From assembly GCA_045592485.1 (NCBI GenBank), contig JAZNUS010000073.1, positions 1 through 9,099 of the forward strand: a stretch of DNA of 9,099 bases, given 5' to 3'. This document shows, piece after piece, positions 1 to 5,702 of this stretch (position 1 is the stretch's first letter; each line of letters begins with the position of its first letter). A program made the position numbers and the translations under genes. A model generated the notes under the pieces. It searched no databases. It was not told the origin of the DNA and saw nothing but the letters and a program-made list of their open reading frames with translations. Source of the stretch: RGIG1828 sp045592485. Lineage in GTDB: Bacteria; Bacillota; Clostridia; UMGS1810.

Positions 1-6
1 CTTGGA

Positions 7-23
7 GTGTCACTATCCCCTCA
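7..23 (+). repeat. Left arm of imperfect inverted repeat flanking the accessory cassette
   Basis: GTGTCACTATCCCCTCA here is the reverse complement of 1753-1769 (TGAAGGAATAGTGACAC) at 15 of 17 positions. The two arms lie outside the repressor and its divergent three-gene operon. The match does not extend outward. It could be a terminal inverted repeat of a small element, or just two copies of a dispersed repeat end; no transposase or integrase is visible. Confidence 0.35.
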
Positions 24-91
24 GCTACTAAAGGGTGCATAAGTTCTGTCTGCCAATCGTGCATTCGCACTCTTGGGACATCACTTAATCC

Positions 92-129
92 GTCAAGCAA
101 GCTTGACACCTTCTCCACTAGGGAGAAGG
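92..129. repeat. REP-like double-hairpin element
   Basis: Two perfect stems sit side by side. GTCAAGC (92-98) pairs with GCTTGAC (101-107) around a 2-nt AA centre, and CCTTCTCC (109-116) pairs with GGAGAAGG (122-129) around a 5-nt loop. This tandem of short GC-rich hairpins resembles dispersed extragenic palindromic elements that are common in gut Clostridia. Neither stem is followed by a T-run on either strand, so it does not look like a simple intrinsic terminator, although it could protect the 3' end of the leftward repressor mRNA. Confidence 0.55.
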
Positions 130-189
130 CTCACACACTAGTGCTAAACAGAGCGACAAATTCTAATTTATCACTTATCAAGGATATTA

Positions 190-834
190 TTAATTCAGTC
201 TTGTTTGCATGGACACTGCTTTTCCCAGAATGACCACATTGGCACAGTCCTCACCAATGAAAACCATGGGCTTATATGCCGGGTTTTCGGCAACAAGCAT
301 AATTCCGTTGTCAATGTAGTAAACACGCTTGAGAGTTGCTTCGTCGCCAATTGCCACTGCGGCAATTTCTCCGTCCTCGACAACACTTTGTCTTTTTACT
401 GTTATAATGTCACCGTCAAAAATTCGGGCGTTTATCATGCTGTCACCCCTTGCCGTAACGCAAAAATCGCCATCTACATGCTCACCGAATATCGTTTCCA
501 TGTCATAATCAAGATTACATTCAATTGGCACACCGCAGGCAATTTTGCCGTACATAGGAATTTTGGTTTCAGTGGCAGGGGAGATGTTTCTGAGCTTGAG
601 ATTGACTTTTTCCTCTGATTCAATGCCGTTTAGATAGTCCAGAGAAACATCAAAGGCGGCGGCAATGCATTTGAGGGTCTCAATGTGAGGACACTGCTTT
701 GAGCATTCCCATTTACTGAGCATTACCCTGTCGGCTTTGAGATTATATTTGCTTTTCAGAATTTCAATAAATTCATTCTGTGTGTATCCATGTTTTTTTC
801 GTAATTCTTTAATTCTGTCACCCAATGTTGACAT
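190..834 (-). CDS. XRE-family repressor with C-terminal S24 (LexA/CI-like) self-cleavage domain
   Basis: A 214-aa transcriptional repressor of the phage CI / HdiR / LexA-like class. The N-terminal XRE helix-turn-helix covers about residues 4-65. The S24 peptidase domain follows, with a probable Cys-Gly cleavage site (IACGVP, Cys100-Gly101), the serine nucleophile in ARGDSM (Ser132) and the catalytic lysine in ATLKRV (Lys169), counted from the ATG. A Cys-Gly scissile bond is also found in UmuD. I chose the ATG at 834-832 because AAGGAGT (847-841) is then 6 nt away; the TTG codon just upstream is too close to that site. Inferred role: binds the dyads between it and the divergent operon, and is inactivated by RecA-stimulated autocleavage after DNA damage. 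It is likely also autoregulated, since its own promoter is embedded in the same dyads. The host LexA is an alternative identity, but the phage-like neighbours argue against it. Confidence 0.88.
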   Translation of the reverse strand: MSTLGDRIKELRKKHGYTQNEFIEILKSKYNLKADRVMLSKWECSKQCPHIETLKCIAAAFDVSLDYLNGIESEEKVNLKLRNISPATETKIPMYGKIACGVPIECNLDYDMETIFGEHVDGDFCVTARGDSMINARIFDGDIITVKRQSVVEDGEIAAVAIGDEATLKRVYYIDNGIMLVAENPAYKPMVFIGEDCANVVILGKAVSMQTRLN

Positions 835-907
835 CAAATCACTCCTTTTTATGTTCGGAAGTCATCAAATGGTCTTAATTCCTTGCTTCGATTAACTTGA
901 TGTAACT

Positions 908-936
908 ATAATAACACACTTTTTTAAAAAAATCAA
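908..936 (-). promoter_or_regulatory. Promoter of the S24 repressor gene
   Basis: On the minus strand, TTGATT (936-931) and TATTAT (913-908) are separated by exactly 17 bp. Transcription would begin near 901 and leave a leader of about 65 nt before the repressor ATG. The spacer contains GTGTGT, also present in the divergent promoter, so the same regulator may act on both. Confidence 0.65.
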
Positions 937-957
937 GTATTTTTTCAAAAAAAAGTG

Positions 958-986
958 TTGACAATGACACATTTGTGTGTTATTAT
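958..986 (+). promoter_or_regulatory. Rightward promoter of the small-peptide / zinc-finger operon
   Basis: A consensus TTGACA (958-963) is followed after exactly 17 bp by TATTAT (981-986). Transcription would start around 992-994. The spacer is occupied by the ACACATTTGTGT dyad, the position expected for a repressor that blocks RNA polymerase. The near-consensus -35 and perfect spacing suggest a strong promoter when derepressed. Confidence 0.75.
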
Positions 987-992
987 AAATGT

Positions 993-1059
993 GTCGATAA
1001 CGAAACATCGACCGTTTGGCATTGTGTATACACGGAAAGGATGTGTTTCATATGAAACA
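993..1059 (+). promoter_or_regulatory. Structured 5' leader with three dyads, one spanning the start codon
   Basis: Three inverted repeats follow the predicted start point. GTCGAT (993-998) pairs with ATCGAC (1007-1012) around an 8-nt loop, placing a hairpin at the extreme 5' end of the mRNA. GTGTATACAC (1024-1033) is a perfect 10-bp palindrome. TGTTTCATATGAAACA (1044-1059) is a perfect 16-bp palindrome that contains the ATG of the 33-aa gene; as RNA it could form a 6-bp stem with an AUAU loop. They may control translation, or act as further DNA operator sites. Confidence 0.5.
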
Positions 1060-1153
1060 AAAAATATCAACAATATTAAGCAGTGAAAAGGTTTTGGTAA
1101 CACTTTCGCTTTGCATGTATCTTCTTGGATGTGTTATTGAAGCCCATATATAA
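1052..1153 (+). CDS. Small hydrophobic peptide, first gene of the repressor-controlled operon
   Basis: A 33-aa gene starting at ATG 1052 and ending at TAA 1153. GAAAGG (1035-1040) lies 11 nt upstream as a reasonable ribosome binding site. The N-terminus is basic and polar (MKQKIS), followed by a hydrophobic segment at about residues 14-29 (VLVTLSLCMYLLGCVI) that is long enough for a short membrane helix, then a polar tail EAHI. It is separated by only 12 nt from the zinc-finger gene and must share its transcript. I recognise no family. Size, charge pattern, control by an S24-type repressor and a folded start region resemble SOS-linked membrane peptides such as TisB, but there is no sequence match I can claim. 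It could instead be a leader peptide, or not be translated at all. Confidence 0.5.
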   Translation: MKQKISTILSSEKVLVTLSLCMYLLGCVIEAHI

Positions 1154-1165
1154 TCAGGAGGAAAA

Positions 1166-1531
1166 ATGTTAAAAACAAAAATTTGCCCGTATTGCAAAAA
1201 GACTTTTACTACACAGACAAATTCCCGTAAGTTTTGCAAAAAATCATGTGCACGCTATGATACCATCAGAAAACGGCGCAAAAAGTACTCTGAAAGAGCC
1301 AAAGCGTCAAAAAGGCATATGTGCCAGTGGTGCGGAAAAATTTTTGCAACGAGCCGGATAAAAGGTTTTTGTTGTGATGCCTGTCAAAGTAGCTATGAAG
1401 GTGCAAAAGGTACAATCCGCAGAACGGAAATTCGTGTTCCGGTTAAATATACTATTACCGATGTTGCCGGAGCAAGCAAAAAGTCAGGCATAACCTATGG
1501 CAAATATGTTGCTTTGCACAAAATAAGATAA
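1166..1531 (+). CDS. Double zinc-finger small protein, phage-like
   Basis: A 121-aa protein with an ideal AGGAGG site (1156-1161) 4 nt before its ATG. It carries two consecutive CxxC...C zinc-finger motifs. The first uses Cys7, Cys10, Cys24 and Cys28 (CPYC, then CKKSC). The second uses Cys53, Cys56, Cys69 or Cys70, and Cys73 (CQWC, then CCDAC). A very basic linker lies between them (about residues 34-51, RKRRKK). The C-terminus SGITYGKYVALHKIR resembles a tail seen on small phage and integrative-element proteins of Clostridia. The role is unknown; the fingers and basic charge suggest nucleic-acid binding, by inference. It is the second gene of the operon facing the S24 repressor, followed 13 nt later by the next gene. 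It could encode a partner of the repressor, such as a Cro-like or anti-repressor factor, but no HTH is evident. Confidence 0.75.
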   Translation: MLKTKICPYCKKTFTTQTNSRKFCKKSCARYDTIRKRRKKYSERAKASKRHMCQWCGKIFATSRIKGFCCDACQSSYEGAKGTIRRTEIRVPVKYTITDVAGASKKSGITYGKYVALHKIR

Positions 1532-1544
1532 GGAGGCGATATAT

Positions 1545-1733
1545 TTGTCTAAATATGCTCTTTGCCCATTTTATGAATTTGCAGAAAAAAAGCATCTGTA
1601 TTGTGAAGGCACCACTCTCAACTTTCCCAATTCAGACGACCGTGCTGCATGGCTCAGACTCCACTGCTGCAGCTGGGATTTTAAAATCTGCAAATTTTAT
1701 AAGGGCATGATGAAAAAGTATGGTTGTGAGTAA
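1545..1733 (+). CDS. Cys-rich 62-aa phage-like protein
   Basis: Starts at TTG 1545, selected because AAGGAGG (1530-1536) is 8 nt upstream and directly follows the stop of the zinc-finger gene. The protein begins MSKYALCPFYEF and has six cysteines at residues 7, 20, 41, 42, 49 and 61, an arrangement that could bind a metal. The pattern of a CPFY-type N-terminus, a CEG motif about 13 residues later and a C-terminal KYGC resembles small hypothetical proteins of Firmicutes prophages and integrative elements; I recall no experimental function for them. It is the last gene of the rightward operon, and no separate promoter is apparent. A bidirectional terminator lies about 170 bp downstream. Confidence 0.7.
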   Translation: MSKYALCPFYEFAEKKHLYCEGTTLNFPNSDDRAAWLRLHCCSWDFKICKFYKGMMKKYGCE

Positions 1734-1752
1734 AAATCAGGCTACCCATCAT

Positions 1753-1769
1753 TGAAGGAATAGTGACAC
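1753..1769 (-). repeat. Right arm of imperfect inverted repeat flanking the accessory cassette
   Basis: TGAAGGAATAGTGACAC matches the reverse complement of 7-23 at 15 of 17 positions. It lies 20 nt after the stop of the last cassette gene, in a gene-free stretch (1734-1903) where I find nothing else recognisable. Confidence 0.35.
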
Positions 1770-1903
1770 AAATTTTATTTCTGAAAACTTTAAGCGTAAA
1801 TCCCCGGCAAGTATTCTCCGTCAGCCCCGAACTGAGAAACTTAATGGCATTATAAAAATGTAATAGGATTTATTTACATATTCAGCCGTACAATAATAAT
1901 CAA

Positions 1904-1946
1904 AAAACCCGCAGAGAAAACGGACTTGCCGTATTCTGCGGGTTTT
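1904..1946. terminator. Bidirectional intrinsic terminator
   Basis: A perfect 12-bp stem pairs AAAACCCGCAGA (1904-1915) with TCTGCGGGTTTT (1935-1946), and an inner ACGG/CCGT helix is possible. The GC core ends in T-runs on both strands (GGGTTTTG rightward, GGGTTTTTTG leftward). It would end the leftward PBP transcript immediately after its stop at 1952, and the rightward accessory operon. Confidence 0.85.
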
Positions 1947-1951
1947 GTCAT

Positions 1952-4384
1952 TTATATCTGCGAGGGTGGAGCAATGGTGACCGCCGGTGCTGTTTCTTCG
2001 GTCACAGGCGCCTGAGGTGTCGGTGTCTGTGAGGAATTGCCCGATTGACCGGAGTCGTTTCCGGAGGTCTGACCTTCGTCGGAGGAAGCTGAGCCGTTGT
2101 TTGAAGAATTGTCGCCTTGTTCTTCCGATTTCGATGAATCATCTGTTTCGGGATCACCGTTTTCGCCTTCGGTTTTTTCCTCTTCCTCTTCATCATCGTC
2201 GGATTTTTCTATCAGTGAAATATTCTTATCGTTTTCCCAACCTATATATTTGGAGTGATTTTTGCCTCCGCAGTATCCGGTGAGGAATTTTTTGTTTGCA
2301 TATTCCTTGCCGAAGGAATAGTAGGATTCATGCTGTCCTGTGTAAGGGCAAAGCTTTGCCTGAATAATTCCGTCGGGAACATCAAATTTTTCTGTTCCAA
2401 GCTCCTCGTGAATTTCGGTCATGATTTTTTTCCAGATAACAAGAGACGGGTTCGTTCCCGAGCTTACAACCTTCGGCGCATCGTAGCCATACCACACTCC
2501 GGCGCAGTAGTGAGGAGTGAAGCCCATGAACCATTTGTCCTTGTTGTCGTCGGTGGTTCCGGTTTTGCCGCCGGTGTCGTTTGAGCCTATAATGCTTCCT
2601 GCAGCAGTTCCGTATTTCACAACATTTGAAAGAAGCTGTTGTGTAAGGAAAGCGGTTTCTTCGGAAAAGGCTTTGGTTTTTACAGGCTTTTTCTCAAAGA
2701 AAAGTGTGTCATTTTTATCAAAAATTTTGGTGTATGAAGTGGGCTCAATGTATATTCCGCCGTTTGCAATGGCAGAATAGGCAGCAGTCATTTCAAGAGG
2801 TGTCACACCGTCTGTAAGTCCGCCAAGGGCAAGAGACGAAAGATTTTTGTCACTGTACACCTTGTTGTTTCTCTCTTCCTTATCCACAATGGAATTGATG
2901 TGAAGCTTGTTTTTGAGATAATCAAAGGACTTATCAATTCCAAGCTCCTGCAAAACATTAATGGCAGGAATGTTATAAGAATATGCCACAGCGTTTTTAA
3001 TCGTTACCGGGCCGGTATATTTTCCGTTTGAGTTTTTGGGTGTCCAGCCGTTAATGGTGATTTTGTTGTTGCTGATGTAGGAGGAAAGATTAACAACATT
3101 TTCCTCAAGAGCAGGGGCATACACGGCAATGGGTTTTATTGATGAACCGGGCTGACGCTTACTCTGACTTGCACGGTTAAGGACACGGTTTCCTTCCTTT
3201 TTGCCTCTTCCACCCACAATACCCTTTATCTCACCTGTGGAAGGCTCCATAACAACCATTGCCGATTGGGGAGCTTCAGAGCCATAAGAGGGGAAGTTGT
3301 TTGTGTTTTCATAGTACTCTTCCATTACAGACTGTACCGAAGGATCAACAGTTGCATATATTTTGAGGCCGCCGTTACAGAGGAAATCCTCGGTAAAGCT
3401 GTCGGTGTAGCCAAATTCTTTCATAAGGTCCTGCTTTGCCTGCTCAAAAATGAAGTCGGCAAAATAGGACTGACTTTCATCGGAAAGCTCACCCGATTCA
3501 GATTTATTTCCCTTTGCAAATTTAAGCTCTTCGGAAACTGCCTCGTCGTATTCCTTCTGATTTATATATCCAAGCTCAAGCATTTTTGACAAAACAGTCA
3601 ATTGCTTTTTCTTGTTGTTTTCGGGGTTTATAATGGGGTCATAGGTTGTGGGGTACTGTGTTATTCCGGCAATGCAGGCACTCTCTGCCAAAGAAAGCTC
3701 GGAGGCGTCCTTGTCAAAATAAAGATTTGCCGCTGCCTGAACACCGTGAACTCCTTGGCTCAGATAAATGGAATTCATATACATCTCAAGAATTTCCGAT
3801 TTTTCCATTTTTGTTTCAAGAACGATTGAGCGCATCATTTCTCTGATTTTGCGGGCGTTGGTTCTTTCATTATCTTCGGTAATGTTTTTAACAAGCTGTT
3901 GGGTTATGGTGCTGCCGCCATAGGAGGAATCTCCTTTTACAAACACATTAATCACGGCACCGAGAGTTCTTTTCAGGTCAACTCCGTTGTGGTCATAAAA
4001 ACGCTGGTCTTCAATGGCAACAAAGGCGTCCTGCATATCCTGACACACATCCTCAATGTCAACCCAGATTCGTTTTTCGTCGGATTTGAACTGCTCATAT
4101 TCCACATATTCGCCGTATTCGTTGCGGCAGTAAATTGTGGAAGACAGTCGGAGGTCAAAGGTTGTGAAATCATCGCCAAAGGAAAAGTCCATCTGACTGT
4201 AGACCCACACACCGCCAAGAGCAGCGGTAATAAACATCAGTAAAACAAAAATTTTAAGCACAGTCACAAAAGCTCTGAATGCCGGAGTCGAACGGCTGAG
4301 CCTTTTCTGCTTTTTCATTGATTTCATTTTGTTTTTTTCCTGACGCTGATTCTGGCTTGTTCTGATGTTGTCCAGCTTTTTCAT
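1952..4384 (-). CDS. Class A penicillin-binding protein (PBP1A-type, bifunctional)
   Basis: An 810-aa bifunctional peptidoglycan synthase. It polymerises lipid II (GT51 domain) and cross-links stem peptides (transpeptidase), anchored outside the membrane. From the ATG at 4384: basic cytoplasmic N-terminus, one membrane helix at about 38-62; GT51 motifs EDQRFYDHNG (Glu125 catalytic) and GGSTITQQ (156-163); transpeptidase SSIK (Ser414, Lys417), SYN (469-471) and KTGT (607-610). All key residues are present. After about residue 725 comes a long acidic tail rich in Glu, Asp, Ser, Gly, Asn and Thr, common in clostridial PBP1. I chose ATG 4384 because GGGAG (4400-4396) precedes it; an open extension back to 4492 would run over the start of the divergent gene. 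An internal ATG about 18 codons downstream (MKSMKKQK) is also possible. A single-gene unit, ended by the 1904-1946 terminator. The standard symbol (mrcA/ponA) is withheld because paralogue identity is not certain. Confidence 0.95.
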   Translation of the reverse strand: MKKLDNIRTSQNQRQEKNKMKSMKKQKRLSRSTPAFRAFVTVLKIFVLLMFITAALGGVWVYSQMDFSFGDDFTTFDLRLSSTIYCRNEYGEYVEYEQFKSDEKRIWVDIEDVCQDMQDAFVAIEDQRFYDHNGVDLKRTLGAVINVFVKGDSSYGGSTITQQLVKNITEDNERTNARKIREMMRSIVLETKMEKSEILEMYMNSIYLSQGVHGVQAAANLYFDKDASELSLAESACIAGITQYPTTYDPIINPENNKKKQLTVLSKMLELGYINQKEYDEAVSEELKFAKGNKSESGELSDESQSYFADFIFEQAKQDLMKEFGYTDSFTEDFLCNGGLKIYATVDPSVQSVMEEYYENTNNFPSYGSEAPQSAMVVMEPSTGEIKGIVGGRGKKEGNRVLNRASQSKRQPGSSIKPIAVYAPALEENVVNLSSYISNNKITINGWTPKNSNGKYTGPVTIKNAVAYSYNIPAINVLQELGIDKSFDYLKNKLHINSIVDKEERNNKVYSDKNLSSLALGGLTDGVTPLEMTAAYSAIANGGIYIEPTSYTKIFDKNDTLFFEKKPVKTKAFSEETAFLTQQLLSNVVKYGTAAGSIIGSNDTGGKTGTTDDNKDKWFMGFTPHYCAGVWYGYDAPKVVSSGTNPSLVIWKKIMTEIHEELGTEKFDVPDGIIQAKLCPYTGQHESYYSFGKEYANKKFLTGYCGGKNHSKYIGWENDKNISLIEKSDDDEEEEEKTEGENGDPETDDSSKSEEQGDNSSNNGSASSDEGQTSGNDSGQSGNSSQTPTPQAPVTEETAPAVTIAPPSQI

Positions 4385-4479
4385 AGGGTTATCATCTCCC
4401 GGTGAGTAGAAATATGTATAAATTTGCTTTATGCTACTAAAACTACAGTTAATTCTAATAATTGTTAAGGGTGATTTAT

Positions 4480-4857
4480 GTGAACAGATCAAAAGCAGTG
4501 ATGGCCATGATAATGCTCACTTTTTCGGTGGCGTTATCCGTGTTGTTTTCGATAAACGCAAACGAAAAAAACTTGCAAAATTCCGGCACGGTTACTGAGG
4601 CTTTACCCAAAGAGGATTCAGGAGCCGAGGTGAGCGGAAAAAACATATCCGCAGAAGAAACGGAGACCTACTACCTTACCGTTGAAGAGGACCGCCTTTG
4701 TGCCTACAAGGTGACCGGGGACGAAAGAGAATGTGTGGATTGGGCACAAATTGATCCGGCACTTATGGAAAACGAAGACCTTAAGAGGCTCAGAGAGGGA
4801 ATAAGAGCCGAAAGCTTCGAGGATTTGTGTATGTACTTTGAAGCATACACAAGCTGA
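4480..4857 (+). CDS. Small exported protein resembling the BofC C-terminal domain
   Basis: A 125-aa protein from a GTG start at 4480, chosen because AAGGGTGAT (4467-4475) is a good ribosome binding site about 8 nt before it; an upstream TTG at 4462 lacks one. Residues 1-28 are a signal-anchor type helix (NRSKAV then MAMIMLTFSVALSVLFSI). A polar linker follows to about residue 63. The last 62 residues (YYLTVEEDRLCAYKV ... LREGIRAESFEDLCMYFEAYTS) match in layout the domain seen at the C-terminus of the forespore regulator BofC and in many small clostridial proteins: a YxL-x-DRLxxY strand pair followed by L..GI-A-S-EDL. This is recognition from memory, not a search. The gene is divergent from the PBP gene across 95 bp, which suggests a link to cell envelope or sporulation, by inference. 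Its stop is 2 bp from the prmC stop, tail to tail. Confidence 0.7.
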   Translation: MNRSKAVMAMIMLTFSVALSVLFSINANEKNLQNSGTVTEALPKEDSGAEVSGKNISAEETETYYLTVEEDRLCAYKVTGDERECVDWAQIDPALMENEDLKRLREGIRAESFEDLCMYFEAYTS

Positions 4858-4859
4858 TT

Positions 4860-5702
4860 TCAGATAAGCGTCCCCGAAACCATGCGATCAAGACCTGAGT
4901 AGTCTTTTGTGACGGTTACAGCTTTGAATTTGCTGTCCATAATAGATTCCAGGGCATTTCCCTGATTGTAGCCTATTTCAAAAATCAGCTCTCCGCCGGG
5001 AATTAATACGCTTTTTATATTATCGACAATTTTGCGGTAAAATATAAGTCCGTCTTTTCCACCGTCAAGAGCAAGCCTTGGTTCGTAGTTTTTAACATCT
5101 TTTTCAAGGGTTTCAATTGTATCGGTTTCGATGTAGGGCGGATTCGACACTGCAACATCAAATTTTTTCCCGAAATTCATTTCGCCAAGTGCATCTGCCG
5201 AAATAAAGCTTACACGGTCTGACACGCCAAGCTTTTTTGCATTTTTTTCAGCCGTTTCAAGGGCTTTGGGACTGATGTCTGCTCCGGTAACTGTTGCATT
5301 CGGGAGAAAATGGGCAACAGCACAGGCTATTGCACCCGAGCCGGTGCAGATGTCAATTATGTTGAGCTTTTGCCCGGAATAACGGTTAATGACATATTCT
5401 GCAATAAGCTCTGTTTCGGGACGGGGAACAAGGACATTGGGAGTAATGTCAAATTCAAGACCCATAAATTCCTTTGTTCCGGTTATGTAGGCAGACGGTT
5501 CGCCGTCTGCTCTTCTTTTGCAGTGGGAAATGAAAAGGGAAGAAACCTCCCTGTCTGCCGCATCTTCCCTGTGGATTGCAAGATATATCCTGTCTTTCCC
5601 AAGGATTGATGTGAGCAGAACCTCTGCTTCAAGGCGGGGATTTTCGCATAATCCTGACAGAATTTGTGTTCCTTCCGAAAGAAGCTCCGAAAGGCTTACC
5701 AT
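4860..5702 (-). CDS. prmC: Release factor glutamine N5-methyltransferase PrmC (HemK)
   Basis: A 280-aa SAM-dependent methyltransferase that modifies the glutamine of the GGQ motif in peptide release factors RF1 and RF2, tuning translation termination. The N-terminal helical domain covers about residues 1-75. The PRPETE motif (93-98) precedes the Rossmann-like SAM site DICTGSGAIA (117-126). The diagnostic NPPY motif at 187-190 contacts the target glutamine and is followed by the YEPRLALDGGKDGL signature (206-219). Length is typical for the family. The start at 5702 lies inside the end of the upstream DUF1385 gene (7-bp overlap), so translation is probably coupled; only a weak GGTGA-like site precedes it. 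The pair is a familiar arrangement in Firmicutes, where a release factor gene is often nearby; none is visible here. Confidence 0.96.
   Translation of the reverse strand: MVSLSELLSEGTQILSGLCENPRLEAEVLLTSILGKDRIYLAIHREDAADREVSSLFISHCKRRADGEPSAYITGTKEFMGLEFDITPNVLVPRPETELIAEYVINRYSGQKLNIIDICTGSGAIACAVAHFLPNATVTGADISPKALETAEKNAKKLGVSDRVSFISADALGEMNFGKKFDVAVSNPPYIETDTIETLEKDVKNYEPRLALDGGKDGLIFYRKIVDNIKSVLIPGGELIFEIGYNQGNALESIMDSKFKAVTVTKDYSGLDRMVSGTLI

Larger units (their letters stand above)
907..995. promoter_or_regulatory. Operator region of the divergent switch
   Basis: The two -10 regions are mirror copies: a perfect 13-bp inverted repeat joins 907-919 (TATAATAACACAC) and 975-987. Within the rightward promoter, ACACATTTGTGT (967-978) is a dyad with a 2-bp centre. 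GACACATTT (966-974) is also repeated inverted at 987-995. AAGTGT/AAATGT half-sites occur at 916-921 (minus), 953-958 (plus), 969-974 (minus) and 987-992 (plus). These are candidate repressor operators; which dyad is bound cannot be decided from sequence. Confidence 0.55.

Noticed and set aside
1..130. Open minus-strand frame running off the left edge
   Set aside because: The frame is open for about 43 codons, but it passes through the two REP-like hairpins, has no ribosome binding site and matches no protein I know; it is better explained by a repeat element.
1041..1055. Four-codon mini-frame overlapping the 33-aa gene start by ATGA
   Set aside because: Its ATG directly abuts the only ribosome binding site, so it is unlikely to be translated.
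4385..4492. N-terminal extension of the PBP to a start at 4492
   Set aside because: It would overlap the start and ribosome site of the divergent gene, and the extra residues are not typical of the family; ATG 4384 has a ribosome site.
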